The notes below the pieces were generated by a model. The model did not search any database and was not told the DNA's origin. It was given only the letters and a program-made list of their open reading frames with translations. 64,000 bases of DNA from Uranotaenia lowii (taxonomy: Eukaryota; Arthropoda; Insecta; Diptera; Culicidae): contig NC_073693.1 of NCBI RefSeq assembly GCF_029784155.1, positions 335,622,023 through 335,686,022 on the forward strand, read 5' to 3'. The translations under genes were made by a program, and so were the position numbers. Position 1 is the stretch's first letter, and every line of letters starts with the position of its first letter. Below, one piece after another: positions 1 through 10,962 of the stretch.

Positions 1-256
1 ATTTTGATCATCGCAAAACATTGAAAATAAGAAATTAAAGCAGGTTAAGACGTTAATAGATCATAGCTTGAAATTTTCTTCATTAAACTTAGGAACCAAG
101 ATAAGTGCACGCTTGTGATTCATAGCACAAGTTAACATAAATTTTACTATGTGCAGAAAATATAACAAATACATTTGGTAAATTTAAGGGTGCATATCCC
201 AAGTAAACAATCAAATGTTTTTGCCTCCTCTAGTTTTCGGGATAAAAATACAGATT

Positions 257-530
257 CCGTTCGATTTTGGAAACACGCACGAACATTTTGTTTTGCCAAA
301 ATCAAATGTTACTAAATTCAAAATTTTATTTTTCTCAACATTTTCACTAATTACTACAAAAAACAATTATCATTATCATTTACATAATTTTAACTTAATT
401 TTCCACAATTTTTAGTAATTTCTGATTTTGATGCATTTAACACTTTTCTTGTTTTGTTTAAATTTTTGTTTTTTTTTTTATGTCGTTTTTACGATTTTAC
501 TCATTCTTTATAATTTATCACTTATTCATA
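257..530 (+). mobile_element. CCGTTCG-type MITE, copy 1 (degenerate)
   Basis: The segment opens with CCGTTCGATTTTGG and, about 25 bases later, carries the opposed GCCAAAATCAAATG, the same arrangement as the copies near 42.3 and 61.3 kb. The interior is T-rich with short ATTT/TCATTT runs and the shared phrase 'catttacataattttt', as in the 42.3-kb copy. No coding capacity is seen. The right end is not clear, so the end given is approximate. The family is inferred from comparison inside the window only. Confidence 0.55.
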
Positions 531-2215
531 GTAAGTTTAAGTCTTTTCCAAATGACGGTGGAAGCTAGACATTGCACATAACGATATAATTTTATTGATT
601 GTTTTAATTTCATGACCAAAAAAAAAAAAAGTTTATAAAAATGTATTAAGACCGTACTTCCCAATCAATGATTCGTAAATAACCTTTCGTTGTCTGGTGT
701 GACTACACCAAATAAACTTTGAAAAAAGGATTTGAAAGTTTACGTATTTTGGCACATTTTTGCATCTGTAGGTTGTCGAAATACGAAACGAAGAATTGTT
801 TACGAATTTGCAAAGGTAGCTGATTTTGGAAATAAATGTATATTCACCAGAAAGGAAATTTAAACAAGCGCTGCGCGCCAGATAACTTAATCTTTCCAAT
901 CCTCTTTTTTAAATTGATCTTGTGTGACTTAAACAATTTTCACGGTTCATTGATTGAAAGGTTTCACACCACTTTTTATTACATTTTTCGTAGTCATGAT
1001 CTCAAAAAATTTAAAATTCCTTTCAGCATTCTTTTACACTAAGTGAATGTTTTTTAGCATTTCATAGCTGATCTAAGGTTTTTTCCGATGCATACTTTTT
1101 TGGATTTTTCTTCTAATTACTTTAGTATCAATAGAATTGTATTATGTTGTAGTTGAATATTGTTAATATTTAAGTAGCGTTTCGAGGTTTCCAAAACTAT
1201 AAATTTTGTTAAAATCGGTTGAGAAACAAGAAAATTATAGAAATTATAAGCGAGGTGTGTCATATTGACACTCATGGTCTCATGGTTTTTTCAACCATGA
1301 GTCAAATCGATTCGCAGTCTTTAACATTATTGTTAAATGAGTTTAAACTTTAAATATCAATTGCTTAATGACTTTCTTGAATGATGTCAGGTGTGACCTT
1401 ATAATTTCTAAAAATAGTAGAATTTTTTTTTTTTTTTAACGTTGTATATCTGAAACATGATTGAATGACGGATGATTAATTGATTCAAAATAAGCTTTGA
1501 GATTTCATGGAGCCACAAAAAACTAGAAGCAATAGATGAAATCTGACAAAAATTTTGAATTCAGGACGCTAGAATCTTTCAATATCAGCGTTTAAAACAA
1601 AGGAATCAAAAATGCTGTTCCACTGTGAAGTATTCAGTAGGGAAGAGTGGGGTTTCATGGGCCACTTTTTCTCTTTGCTTCATAACTTCTTTATTATAGA
1701 AGATAAAAAGATAAAAATAAATGAAAAGGTTTACTAAATTTTTAAAGTATCATTATTATTTTTTGTATATTTTTAAAAACATGAACTTCCCGAGTTCAAA
1801 TTGTTAAAGAAGTATTTTTTGGATTTTTAAAAACTGTGGGAAACGTGGGCCGGGAAATCAAAATTGGCAAGAAAACGAGCAAAGTTTATGAGTTGACCCA
1901 TAACCCAAATTTCATAATTCAATAAGTTAAGTTGTTTGGGTCAAGATCCATCTCTGGGTCGCAGTTTAAAATATCAATAAGTTATTTTAAAGCAATTTCA
2001 GATGAAGAAATAAAAAAGAGGGTTATGTATGATCGTATGGTTCCTTATTACTGACTCGTGAACGTTTCGGCAAAATCCCTTATAAAGGATTTTTGTTCAT
2101 CTCTATTGCATTGAAAAAAAAGGAAAAAAAAATTTTATTTGGCATACAGAAAAACTTTGCAGATTGGAAAAACGTATTTTATGTTCTGAATGTGTATAAA
2201 AAACCATAATTGTAA
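531..2215. other. AT-rich intergenic DNA
   Basis: No gene is seen; the short ORFs have low-complexity products. Around 1160-1275 lies one member of a dispersed repeat that ends in the palindrome GTGTCATATTGACAC (1257-1271), with a relative at about 49.84-49.95 kb. Around 1640-1870 are phrases such as 'gtggggtttcatgggccac' that look like fragments of a dispersed mosquito repeat. A short poly-A run lies at about 618-630. Confidence 0.6.
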
Positions 2216-4320
2216 ATTTTGTCAATTTTGTCAATTTTGTCAATTTTGTCAATTTTGTCATTTTTGTCATTTTTGTCATTTTTGTCATTTTTGTCATTTT
2301 TGTCATTTTTGTCATTTTTGTCATTTTTGTCATTTTTGTCATTTTTGTCATTTTTGTCATTTTTGTCATTTTTGTCATTTTTGTCATTTTTGTCATTTTT
2401 GTCATTTTTGTCATTTTTGTCATTTTTGTCATTTTTGTCATTTTTGTCATTTTTGTCATTTTTGTCATTTTTGTCATTTTTGTCATTTTTGTCATTTTTG
2501 TCATTTTTGTCATTTTTGTCATTTTTGTCATTTTTGTCATTTTTGTCATTTTTGTCATTTTTGTCATTTTTGTCATTTTTGTCATTTTTGTCATTTTTGT
2601 CATTTTTGTCATTTTTGTCATTTTTGTCATTTTTGTCATTTTTGTCATTTTTGTCATTTTTGTCATTTTTGTCATTTTTGTCATTTTTGTCATTTTTGTC
2701 ATTTTTGTCATTTTTGTCATTTTTGTCATTTTTGTCATTTTTGTCATTTTTGTCATTTTTGTCATTTTTGTCATTTTTGTCATTTTTGTCATTTTTGTCA
2801 TTTTTGTCATTTTTGTCATTTTTGTCATTTTTGTCATTTTTGTCATTTTTGTCATTTTTGTCATTTTTGTCATTTTTGTCATTTTTGTCATTTTTGTCAT
2901 TTTTGTCATTTTTGTCATTTTTGTCATTTTTGTCATTTTTGTCATTTTTGTCATTTTTGTCATTTTTGTCATTTTTGTCATTTTTGTCATTTTTGTCATT
3001 TTTGTCATTTTTGTCATTTTTGTCATTTTTGTCATTTTTGTCATTTTTGTCATTTTTGTCATTTTTGTCATTTTTGTCATTTTTGTCATTTTTGTCATTT
3101 TTGTCATTTTTGTCATTTTTGTCATTTTTGTCATTTTTGTCATTTTTGTCATTTTTGTCATTTTTGTCATTTTTGTCGTTTTTGTCATTTTTGTCATTTT
3201 TGTCATTTTTGTCATTTTTGTCATTTTTGTCATTTTTGTCATTTTTGTCATTTTTGTCATTTTTGTCATTTTTGTCATTTTTGTCATTTTTGTCATTTTT
3301 GTCATTTTTGTCATTTTTGTCATTTTTGTCATTTTTGTCATTTTTGTCATTTTTGTCATTTTTGTCATTTTTGTCATTTTTGTAATTTTTGTCATTTTTG
3401 TCATTTTTGTCATTTTTGTCATTTTTGTCATTTTTGTCATTTTTGTTATTTTTGTCATTTTTGTCATTTTTGTCATTTTTGTCATTTTTGTCATTTTTGT
3501 CATTTTTGTCATTTTTGTCATTTTTGTCATTTTTGTCATTTTTGTCATTTTTGTCATTTTTGTCATTTTTGTCATTTTTGTCATTTTTGTCATTTTTGTC
3601 ATTTTTGTCATTTTTGTCATTTTTGTCATTTTTGTCATTTTTGTCATTTTTGTCATTTTTGTCATTTTTGTCATTTTTGTCATTTTTGTCATTTTTGTCA
3701 TTTTTGTCATTTTTGTCATTTTTGTCATTTTTGTCATTTTTGTCATTTTTGTCATTTTTGTCGTTTTTGTCATTTTTGTCATTTTTGTCATTTTTGTCAT
3801 TTTTGTCATTTTTGTCATTTTTGTCATTTTTGTCATTTTTGTCATTTTTGTCATTTTTGTCATTTTTGTCATTTTTGTCATTTTTGTCATTTTTGTCATT
3901 TTTGTCATTTTTGTCATTTTTGTCATTTTTGTCATTTTTGTCATTTTTGTCATTTTTGTCATTTTTGTCATTTTTGTCATTTTTGTCATTTTTGTCATTT
4001 TTGTCATTTTTGTCATTTTTGTCATTTTTGTCATTTTTGTCATTTTTGTCATTTTTGTCATTTTTGTCATTTTTGTCATTTTTGTCATTTTTGTCATTTT
4101 TGTCATTTTTGTCATTTTTGTCATTTTTGTCATTTTTGACATTTTTGTCATTTTTGTCATTTTTGTCATTTTTGTCATTTTTGTCATTTTTGTCATTTTT
4201 GTCATTTTTGTCATTTTTGTCATTTTTGTCATTTTTGTCATTTTTGTCATTTTTGTCATTTTTGTCATTTTTGTCATTTTTGTCATTTTTGTCATTTATG
4301 TCATTTTTGTCATTTTTGTC
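2216..4320 (+). repeat. 9-bp satellite array 1, (ATTTTTGTC)n
   Basis: About 230 head-to-tail copies of a nonamer. The first four or five units read AATTTTGTC; the rest read ATTTTTGTC with only a handful of single-base changes (near 3178, 3384, 3447, 3762, 4138 and 4297). Because 9 is a multiple of 3 and most frames of the unit lack a stop, the array creates very long ORFs on both strands (HFC, SFL and MTK repeats). These are by-products of the repeat and not evidence of a protein. The uniformity suggests recent expansion. Confidence 0.97.
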
Positions 4321-4507
4321 CCGTTTTGAATTTCGTTGAATTCAGTCACATAGTAATGAATGAAATTGAAAGATTTGATCTATATCATTTTTAAATCATA
4401 AGTTCATTCAGCCAAGAGTTTCTTAAAACCTTCTTTTTGAATGATAGTTATATTTGTTATTTTTTCTTAGAAATGGATAGGTAGGTACTAGAGATTACAA
4501 ATTATTC

Positions 4508-5340
4508 CTAAGCATTTGTGGTTTCATTGATCCAGTCGAGAACGGCTGCTACATTTGAATACACTCCAGGATATCCGCCGTCACAGCCTCGGGTGAAGGA
4601 CACGACGCCAACCAGCTGACCGTCAATGGCCAAAGGACCTCCGTTATCACCCCGGCACGTGTCCCTGCCACCTTGGTCCATGAACCCGGCACAGATCATC
4701 GACTCATGAATACGCCCAGCGAATTCCTTGTTGCAGTCCTCGCGATTGATGATCGGAACGTTGGCCGCCCTCAGTTCAGCATTCAATTGCCATGGAACAT
4801 GAGTGGCTTCCCATCCGGATACCAGGGCCATAGTTCCGGCTTCCGGCTCTTTAATGGTCAGCTTGATGGTTTGAATCGTATTGTCGAATTGAATAGTATC
4901 CTGAAGTTCCAACAGGCAAAAATCGTAGATTGAATTTTCAATGCTGTATTCGGGATGGGACACAATCTTAGCAACTTTCTTCACTTGACCTCCGGCGGCA
5001 TGTTTGGTAGATCCAATTCTAACCGAGAAACTCTTGGCATTTTTGTATGCGGTGCAGTCGGCAGCTGTAAGAATCCATTTGTCTGAGATGATCGATCCTC
5101 CGCAAACGTGTTTTCCGTTTCGTTGAAGCGACACCTGATAGGGAGTGTCATCGATCTCGATGGGAAAATCTCCACCGCTCGTTTGGGGATCGAAACGGGT
5201 TAGAGTTTTTGGTAGAATTACTTTAGCTGTAAGAATGAGAATTGTTTGTTTTACAAGAACTTGTTCCAGAAATTTCAATAAAACTTACCGTTTGCCAGCG
5301 CTAGCAAAACACAAAGATTCAGGGTACTAAATTTCGCCAT
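4508..5340 (-). CDS. Secreted trypsin-like serine protease homolog, catalytically dead
   Basis: Two exons, 5340-5289 and 5226-4508, are separated by a 62-bp intron with GTAAGT donor and TTACAG acceptor, giving 256 residues. Residues 1-18 form a hydrophobic signal peptide encoded mostly by exon 1. The S1 fold is clear: PYQVSLQ (46-52), CGGSII (59-64), SGW (154-156), CAGF (196-199), the D-T-C specificity pocket (206-208) and the usual Cys pairs. Key residues are changed. The TAAHC histidine is Asp (TAADC, residue 74), the GDSGGP serine is Asn (GDNGGP, residue 212), and the R-IVGG activation site reads TSGG (33-36). Asp119 of the triad is kept. An extra Cys121 sits beside it. The product should be secreted but unable to cleave peptides, which makes it a serine protease homolog (SPH). 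In insects some SPHs act as cofactors or binding proteins; the role here is unknown. Both triad changes need only one base, so loss of function could be recent. The start was chosen because an ATG reading into exon 2 directly would begin inside the intron and lack a signal peptide. Confidence 0.9.
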
Positions 5341-5401
5341 TTCAAAGTCGATCGAGTGAAGAAAGCTCTTCGATTGAATGGTTGCTCTACAGCCGAAAGA
5401 G

Positions 5402-5409
5402 TTTTTATA
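5402..5409 (-). promoter_or_regulatory. TATA box of the trypsin-like gene
   Basis: TATAAAAA on the minus strand lies about 60 bases upstream of the ATG, which puts the expected transcription start near 5375-5380, where CATTCAATC resembles an insect initiator. A GATAA-type site (minus strand, around 5463-5468) lies further upstream. GATA sites are common in front of midgut protease genes, but one short match proves little. Confidence 0.65.
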
Positions 5410-6076
5410 CATTAGGTGGTAGGTACTTGAAATATCCCATTCATAAAAACGAGAGAAAATCGTTATCACTTGGGGAACACTTTCATGTTCAAGATTGCGC
5501 ATGTAGTCATTTAAGCAGAGCTTATTGTAAACACTGTTCAAAGAAGGTAACTCTTGACTCTAACCTGAGTGTGATTTTGATTAAAAAAAAACTAAGTGGG
5601 TTTTTTAACCATGAATTATCTTATCTCGTATTTGAACTAATCTTCATCAAGTAGTTCCCTCGTACTTGGTCTCGATACGTTTGAATCCTAATCCGTCCCA
5701 GATGTTTTTACACGTTCGAGTACATACTTGGATTGTTATTTAATTTGGCAACCCTTACTAAAACGGTCTATCTCTCTAGTTTCTCCCCCATTTATAGTTC
5801 TTGAAACCTTGATACGTAGGTCAAACAAGATTCTTAGACAATGTTTCGGTTCACGACGATTTAGATCACCGCTGAATGTAATTGTTCGTGGTTTCTTTTG
5901 TTGATTTTGTTCGGTGATGTTTTTAAAAAATTCGCTTGTTTTACGTTTCGGTCTACTTACCGTCCTCAGAAATTATATGTATTAAATGGTGAAACAGTCA
6001 AAATTTGGTCAAGGAAAAATTAAATTAAATTTCTTTTTTAAGTTTAATTAGTATAAAATTCAGGAAAAATATTCGG
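5410..6076. other. Intergenic DNA between the trypsin-like gene and mariner
   Basis: No gene is seen. A motif at 5944-5969 (minus strand) resembles part of a hammerhead core (see findings). No clear terminal inverted repeat of the mariner element was found here. Confidence 0.5.
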
Positions 6077-7094
6077 TTAGGCTTTCGCTTTTCCAAATCC
6101 GAATTGCCGGGCCTTACGCTTAACCCCTGCTATCAGATTTTGTACAGCCACCTTGTCCACCTTCTTCGCCGCCGAAAGCCAGTTTGCCTTGAACTGCTGC
6201 CCGTGCTTAGCAGTTTTTTGGTCTCCTTTAGGTTCCGCTTGACAAAAGCCCAGTATTTCTCAATTGGGCGGAACTCTGGGTGTTGGGAGGGTTCTTGTCC
6301 TTGGGAACCACCTGCACGTTGTTGGCGGCGTACCCCTCCATGGCCTTTTTACCGTGATGGCAAGATTCCAAATCCGGCCAAAACAGTACGGAACAACCGT
6401 GTTTCTTCAGGAAAGGCAGCAGACGTTTATTCAAACACTCTCTCACGTAAATTTCTTGGTTGACAGTCCCGGAAGCTATGAAAATGTTGCTTTTCAAGCC
6501 ACAAGTACAGATGGCTTGCCAAACCAGATATTTCTTCGCGAATTTTGACAGTTTCATGTTCTTGAAAATATCTTCTACCTTTCCCCTTCCATTTGCCATA
6601 TAAAACTCCTGTCCCGGAAGCTGCTTGTAGTCGGCTTTGACGTAGGTTTCGTCGTCCATTACCACGCAGTCAAACTTCGTCAGCATCGTCGTGTACAGCC
6701 TCCGGGATCGCGCATTGGCCGTCGTATTTTGTTTATCATCGCGATTTGGAGTCACTATCATCTTATAAGTCGATAGTCCGGCTCGTTTTTTGGCTCGATG
6801 CACGGTTGTAGACGATACACCCAGCCTATTTGCGGCATCTCGGAGAGAGAGGTTAGGGTTTCGCTTGAAACTACCGGGAACTCTCTTTGTCGTCTCAGCG
6901 GCTTCCGGTTTTCGATTTCCCCTCGATCCAGACTTCCCAGCTGTCGACAAATGTCCCCCAAACACTTTAATTACATTTGTAACGGTTGATTTGGCAAATT
7001 TTAGCGATTTTGCCAGCTTTGCGTGCGAGTAGCTAGGATTTTCGCGATACGCGAGCAAAATTTTAATATGCTGCTCTTCTTCCTTCGATGGCAT
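6077..7094 (-). pseudogene. Mariner-type (DD37E) transposase, frameshifted
   Basis: The reading starts at ATG 7094 (MPSKEEEQHIKIL) and reaches a natural stop at 6079-6077, about 340 codons, the usual length for the family. An N-terminal helix-turn-helix region recognises the transposon ends in this family. The catalytic core shows D in VVMDDETYVKAD, D in FWPDLES, and E in RPIEKYW. I count 37 residues between the second D and the E, which gives DD37E, a group (ITmD37E) known from mosquitoes. The frame breaks twice by single-base indels: near 6275, just before the RPIEKYW motif, and in the A-run some 60 bases further downstream (about 6210). The uninterrupted frame therefore lacks the last acidic residue and the copy should be inactive. 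The basic C-terminal tail (KRKARQFGFGKAKA) is intact in the third frame. No TIRs were recognised. Confidence 0.9.
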
Positions 7095-7111
7095 TTTGAC
7101 AACTGAAGAGT

Positions 7112-7245
7112 GAATTCCAAAATCAAATGACGTCAATATAAACTTGACGTATTTCTTTCAATTTTGCATTTAAAAAACCTGAACACCCCTCATTTTGAAG
7201 GTGTGTGTGTGTAGAATGTTGCTCCTATTTTGATTTTGGAATTCC
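7112..7245. repeat. 16-bp inverted repeat upstream of the mariner ORF
   Basis: GAATTCCAAAATCAAA near 7112 (inside the extended ORF, just upstream of the ATG) is matched by TTTGATTTTGGAATTC near 7229. A (GT)n run lies between the arms at about 7201-7212. It may mark the upstream region of the mariner or an older insertion edge. Confidence 0.6.
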
Positions 7246-8007
7246 CTAAGTTGTTTGACTAAACATGAACCTAAACAACAACAACATCATAAACAGAAGA
7301 GACGTTGAGACAACTGACGTTAGCTTAGACCAGTGATTGAATTTTGCTGAGCATGAATTGATCAACCTTCTCTCGCTCACTGCTTTGCTCGGAAGCAAAG
7401 GTTGCTTTGAGGCAGCGAAAACGACAAAACCGATGATGCATACGCTCTCAATATGGCCCGCCTTCAAGAAGCAGTATACATTCGAGGCAGCGAATCCAAA
7501 AAACCAAACGAATGGCTCTCACTCATCTCCTGTTACATTCTTGAGGGAACCGAATTCAAAAGGCAGAGCAAACCCGAGTCTCCTCGTTTGTGCCTGGATC
7601 GAATACCCGAGGTTTTTCTGCTATTGCTATTATTTCACAGCAACCGCACGCAGGCAGCTAGTTTTTTCGTTTCTTTTTCCTCCCCCCTCTTTACACTATA
7701 CGTTGCGGGCCGTGCAACGCAATAAGTTCCGTTGTTTTTGTTGTTGCCTCAACCTTTGCGGCGAGGTTGAAGATGTTCTCCTCAACGACAGCTGTCGGCT
7801 GGAGTTATTCAAATTCAACAACGTAAATGAGTATGTGTGCCTCGTCTTCTTCATGCATCATGTAGCAACCGAACGTTGAGAGAGTTCGTTCGGGGCAGCA
7901 AACGGATAGTGTCTCTCAGAGCAGATCCTCCTCATGGGGGGAGGTTTGAATGAATGTATATGTATCGTCTCCTGTATAGCTATGCGAGGCCTCAAAGTGT
8001 GTATTTT
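7246..8007 (+). other. Noncoding block before the R1-like element, possibly its 5' UTR
   Basis: Base composition is clearly less AT-rich than the surroundings. Open frames of 73-180 codons occur but match no family I recognise. The direct continuation into R1-like ORF1 suggests, without proof, that at least part of this is the 5' untranslated region of that element. Confidence 0.35.
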
Positions 8008-9110
8008 GAATGCCTCTGATGAGAAAATTGGTGAGGATTTCAATCACTGGCTTAGACAAACAAGAAGAAGGTAGAAGAATGCAGACGGAGGTCTTTGCCA
8101 AGAGAGGACTCCTAAGGTCTCCTCTACTAAGCAAAATAGTAAAGGAGCTAGGGGAGGAGATTGGCAGGAAGGTTTCCAAGAAAGCGGGAAAACCCCCGGT
8201 CGCAGATGGGTTCACTGAACACTTCAGTAGTTTCCAGCAAGAGGAGCAGATGGTCAACAAGATGTAGGAGTTTGTGCAAAGTATCTACAACGTGCACACG
8301 CACATCAAGACCTGGGTTCCGAAATTGTCGGTGTTTCTGCGGAGTGCCGTCAAGGAACGAACAGAACTGGTGCGGAAAGCCGAGGCTGCGAAAAAGTGAT
8401 TGGAGGAATCAAAACTGATTGCTTCTCAAGGACCTTCCAAGGAGTCCAAGCCAAGAAGAACCGCGAAAAGAGATCGCGACTCCCCCGTCGTAAACGATTC
8501 CTCCACAAAAACGGAAGGGTACGGGCTACGAGGATGCAGACGTAGAAATCAATGCAGAAGGCTGGTGAATGGTTCGTAACAGAAAGGAGAATGCGAAAAG
8601 AAAGACCGTCCTGAAGCCAGATCCACCCCCAAAACCAAAACCTCAACGGGTGATGTCCAGGGGTGATTCCCTTATCGTGGAAACGAAAGAAGGCACAATG
8701 TGTGCGGACTTGTTCCGAAAGTTACTCGCAGAGCAAAAGCTATCTGCTTTTGGCGAGAGCGTCACCAAAACAAGACGCACCCAAAAAGGCGAACTGCTCT
8801 TCGAGCTTTAAAAGGACCTGACGGTAAAGAGCACCGACTTCAAATAGCTTGTTGAAAGTACCCTAGGCGATGAAATGACTGTCCGAGCGCTATCGCAGGT
8901 CGCATCTATTGAATGCAAGGACCTGAATGAGTTTACCACTGCAGAGAAGCTCGAGAAAGCACTCTTCAGCATACTTCGCGTGAGCAACGAAGCTAATAAA
9001 GCTATAAAACTGAGAAAGGCGTACGGTGGAATGTAGATTGCGATGATTCGTCTCTCGCCAACAGCGGCCAACTCGTCACTGCCGGTAGGGAGTGTAAGAG
9101 TTGGGTTGTC
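8008..9110 (+). pseudogene. R1-clade non-LTR retrotransposon ORF1 (gag-like) remnant
   Basis: Fragments across frames resemble ORF1 of R1-clade elements. They run from the basic, Lys/Pro-rich stretch (KPDPPPKPKPQ, about 8615) to GDSLIVETKEGTMCADLF (about 8663), then TRRTQKGELLFEL (about 8773), ALSQVASIECKDLNEFT (about 8890) and the valine/glycine-rich segment near 9080. ORF1 proteins of this group bind the element RNA. The frame is broken by stops (for example TAG near 8846 and 9034) and by indels. The CCHC knuckles expected after 9100 are missing. Confidence 0.65.
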
Positions 9111-9199
9111 AGTGGAGCACTTTAGAATCGCGCCCAGGATATCAAAACAAATTCAATGCTGCTTTCATTGCTGGGACTGGGAGAAGGATACACCGAAGT

Positions 9200-10803
9200 G
9201 GTGGCGACGACCAGCTTACTGGTGGACCTCAGAACTTGCTGAACTTCGTACTAGCTGCCCAAAAGGCAGACGACGAGCTCAACGGGTGAGAAACGAAGCC
9301 GATAGAGAAACGAGACGGTCCGTTTACCAACCAGGCAGGGTGGCACTTAAGTGAGTTATTAAAACAAGCATGCTACAGAGCGTTATGCCAGAGCGTAGAT
9401 GATAATCCATGGGGCCAAGACTATAGAGTTGCACTGGCGAGATTCGGTGGCCCAAAATCGCCGACCGGAAAGTGTCCGGAAAAAATGAAAGAGATCGTTT
9501 CACATCTTTTCAGGTAGCATGGCTCGACTTACCCGTACGATGCGGGAGCCCACGACATCGATCCAGTAACGAACGAGGAACTTGTAGCTATCACTAAGAA
9601 ACTTGCGGAGAATAAGGCCCCTGGTCCGGATGGAATCCCAAATGTAGTGCTAAAGGTAGCGGTACAGACCATTCCGGATACCTCAAGGTTGGTGCTACAA
9701 AACTGTCTCGACAAGAAATCTTTTCCCAATTCGAGGAAAACGGCGAAGTTGGTGCTACTACCGAAACCTGGGAAACCCCCTGGACATCCAAAGACCCATT
9801 TGTCTGCTGTACATCCTTGGTAAAATGCTGAAGAGGATAAGTTTCAACAGACTTATTACCTACACAGAAGGCGAAAGTGGACTGTCGAACAGATAGTTCG
9901 GTTTTCGGAAAGGGAGATCTACGGTGGACCACAACCAAATGGTGACGGAGTACACGAGGCGTGCATATAAAAGAAAGTGAACAGGGGTTCGTCACTGCGC
10001 CATTGTGACGATAGACGTTAAGAATGCCTTCAACAATGCCAGCTGGGAAGCTATTGCCAAAGTGCTTCACAAGATGCGTGTTCAAAATTCCCTCTGCAGG
10101 ATAATAGGAAGCTTCTTCGAAAATCGAGTCCTGATGTACGAAACGAAACTGGATTACGATCTACTGCCCTAACCGTGGGTGTTTCATAGGGTTCCGTACT
10201 CGGACCTGTGGTTTGGAACGCCATGTACAATGAGGTGTTAACGCTGAAACTACCAGCAGGCGTGCAGATTGTCGGATTTGCTGACGATATTGTGCTCATG
10301 ATCACCGGCGAAACAATCGAGGAGGTTGAAGACCTTGCCTGGACCTGGATGGAGGGAGTTAAGCTTCAGTTAGCTCACCACGTAGGACACACGACATCTT
10401 CGAAACAGCAGCTGAAATACCTTGGGGTAAAGGCTGACAATCACTTAAGCATTGGTGCACATGTCAAATACTGTTGTGAAAGTGCATCGAAAGTCATCAT
10501 TGATTCATTGGCCTGGATTATGCCGAACTGCCATGGCCAAGAGTAGCAAGAGACGTCTCCTTGCGAGCGTAGCACTGTCGAAACTACGATACGGAGGAGC
10601 GCCAGAAGATCCGCCATAGAGGTAGAGCGCAACAGATCAAAACTACGGAGCACACATCGGCTGATGCAGGACCATATTAGCAAATGCAGCCTCTGTCATC
10701 GCGGGCCTGATCCCCATCGACATAATTCTGGAGGAGGATATGGAGTTTTACGAAGCAAGAGTTGTTAGAGGAGTGCGTAGAGTTCAACGAGCAGCGTCAA
10801 TGC
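9200..10803 (+). pseudogene. R1-clade reverse transcriptase remnant (ORF2)
   Basis: Order of motifs: AYWWTSELAELRTSC linker (about 9215), NKAPGPDGIPN (about 9611), KLVLLPKPGKPPG (about 9748), TIDVKNAFNNASW (motif A, about 10011), WNAMYNEVLTLKLPAGVQIV (about 10215), FADDIVLM (catalytic motif, 10277-10300), and the thumb up to EEDMEFYEARVVRGVRR. These order and motif features are typical of R1-clade RTs. The frame is broken several times (stops near 9823, 10168 and 10543). The apurinic endonuclease domain that normally precedes the RT is absent, because the gag end is followed almost directly by the post-endonuclease linker. The copy stops at about 10803 at a TATAC microsatellite without a natural ORF end. 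Confidence 0.85.
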
Positions 10804-10807
10804 TCAA

Positions 10808-10962
10808 GTATACTATATTGTACTGTACTGTACTATGCTATACTATTCTATACTATACTATACTATACTATACTATACTATACTATACTATACTATACTA
10901 TACTATACTATACTATACTATACTATACTATACTACACTATACTTTACTATACTATTCTGTA
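10808..10962 (+). repeat. 5-bp microsatellite (TATAC)n
   Basis: About 30 units of TATAC, with less regular TGTAC and TTTAC variants at both edges and a uniform core. It begins exactly where the R1-like frame ends. Confidence 0.95.

Noticed and set aside
2103..4339. ORFs of 316-730 codons (MTK, HFC, SFL repeats) as repetitive proteins
   Set aside because: They are forced by a 9-bp unit without stops in most frames and occur on both strands at once. There is no non-repetitive domain, promoter or splice structure.
4508..5278. Trypsin-like protein starting MKFLEQVLV as one exon
   Set aside because: That start lies in the intron. The spliced form gives a proper signal peptide and uses GTAAGT/TTACAG borders.
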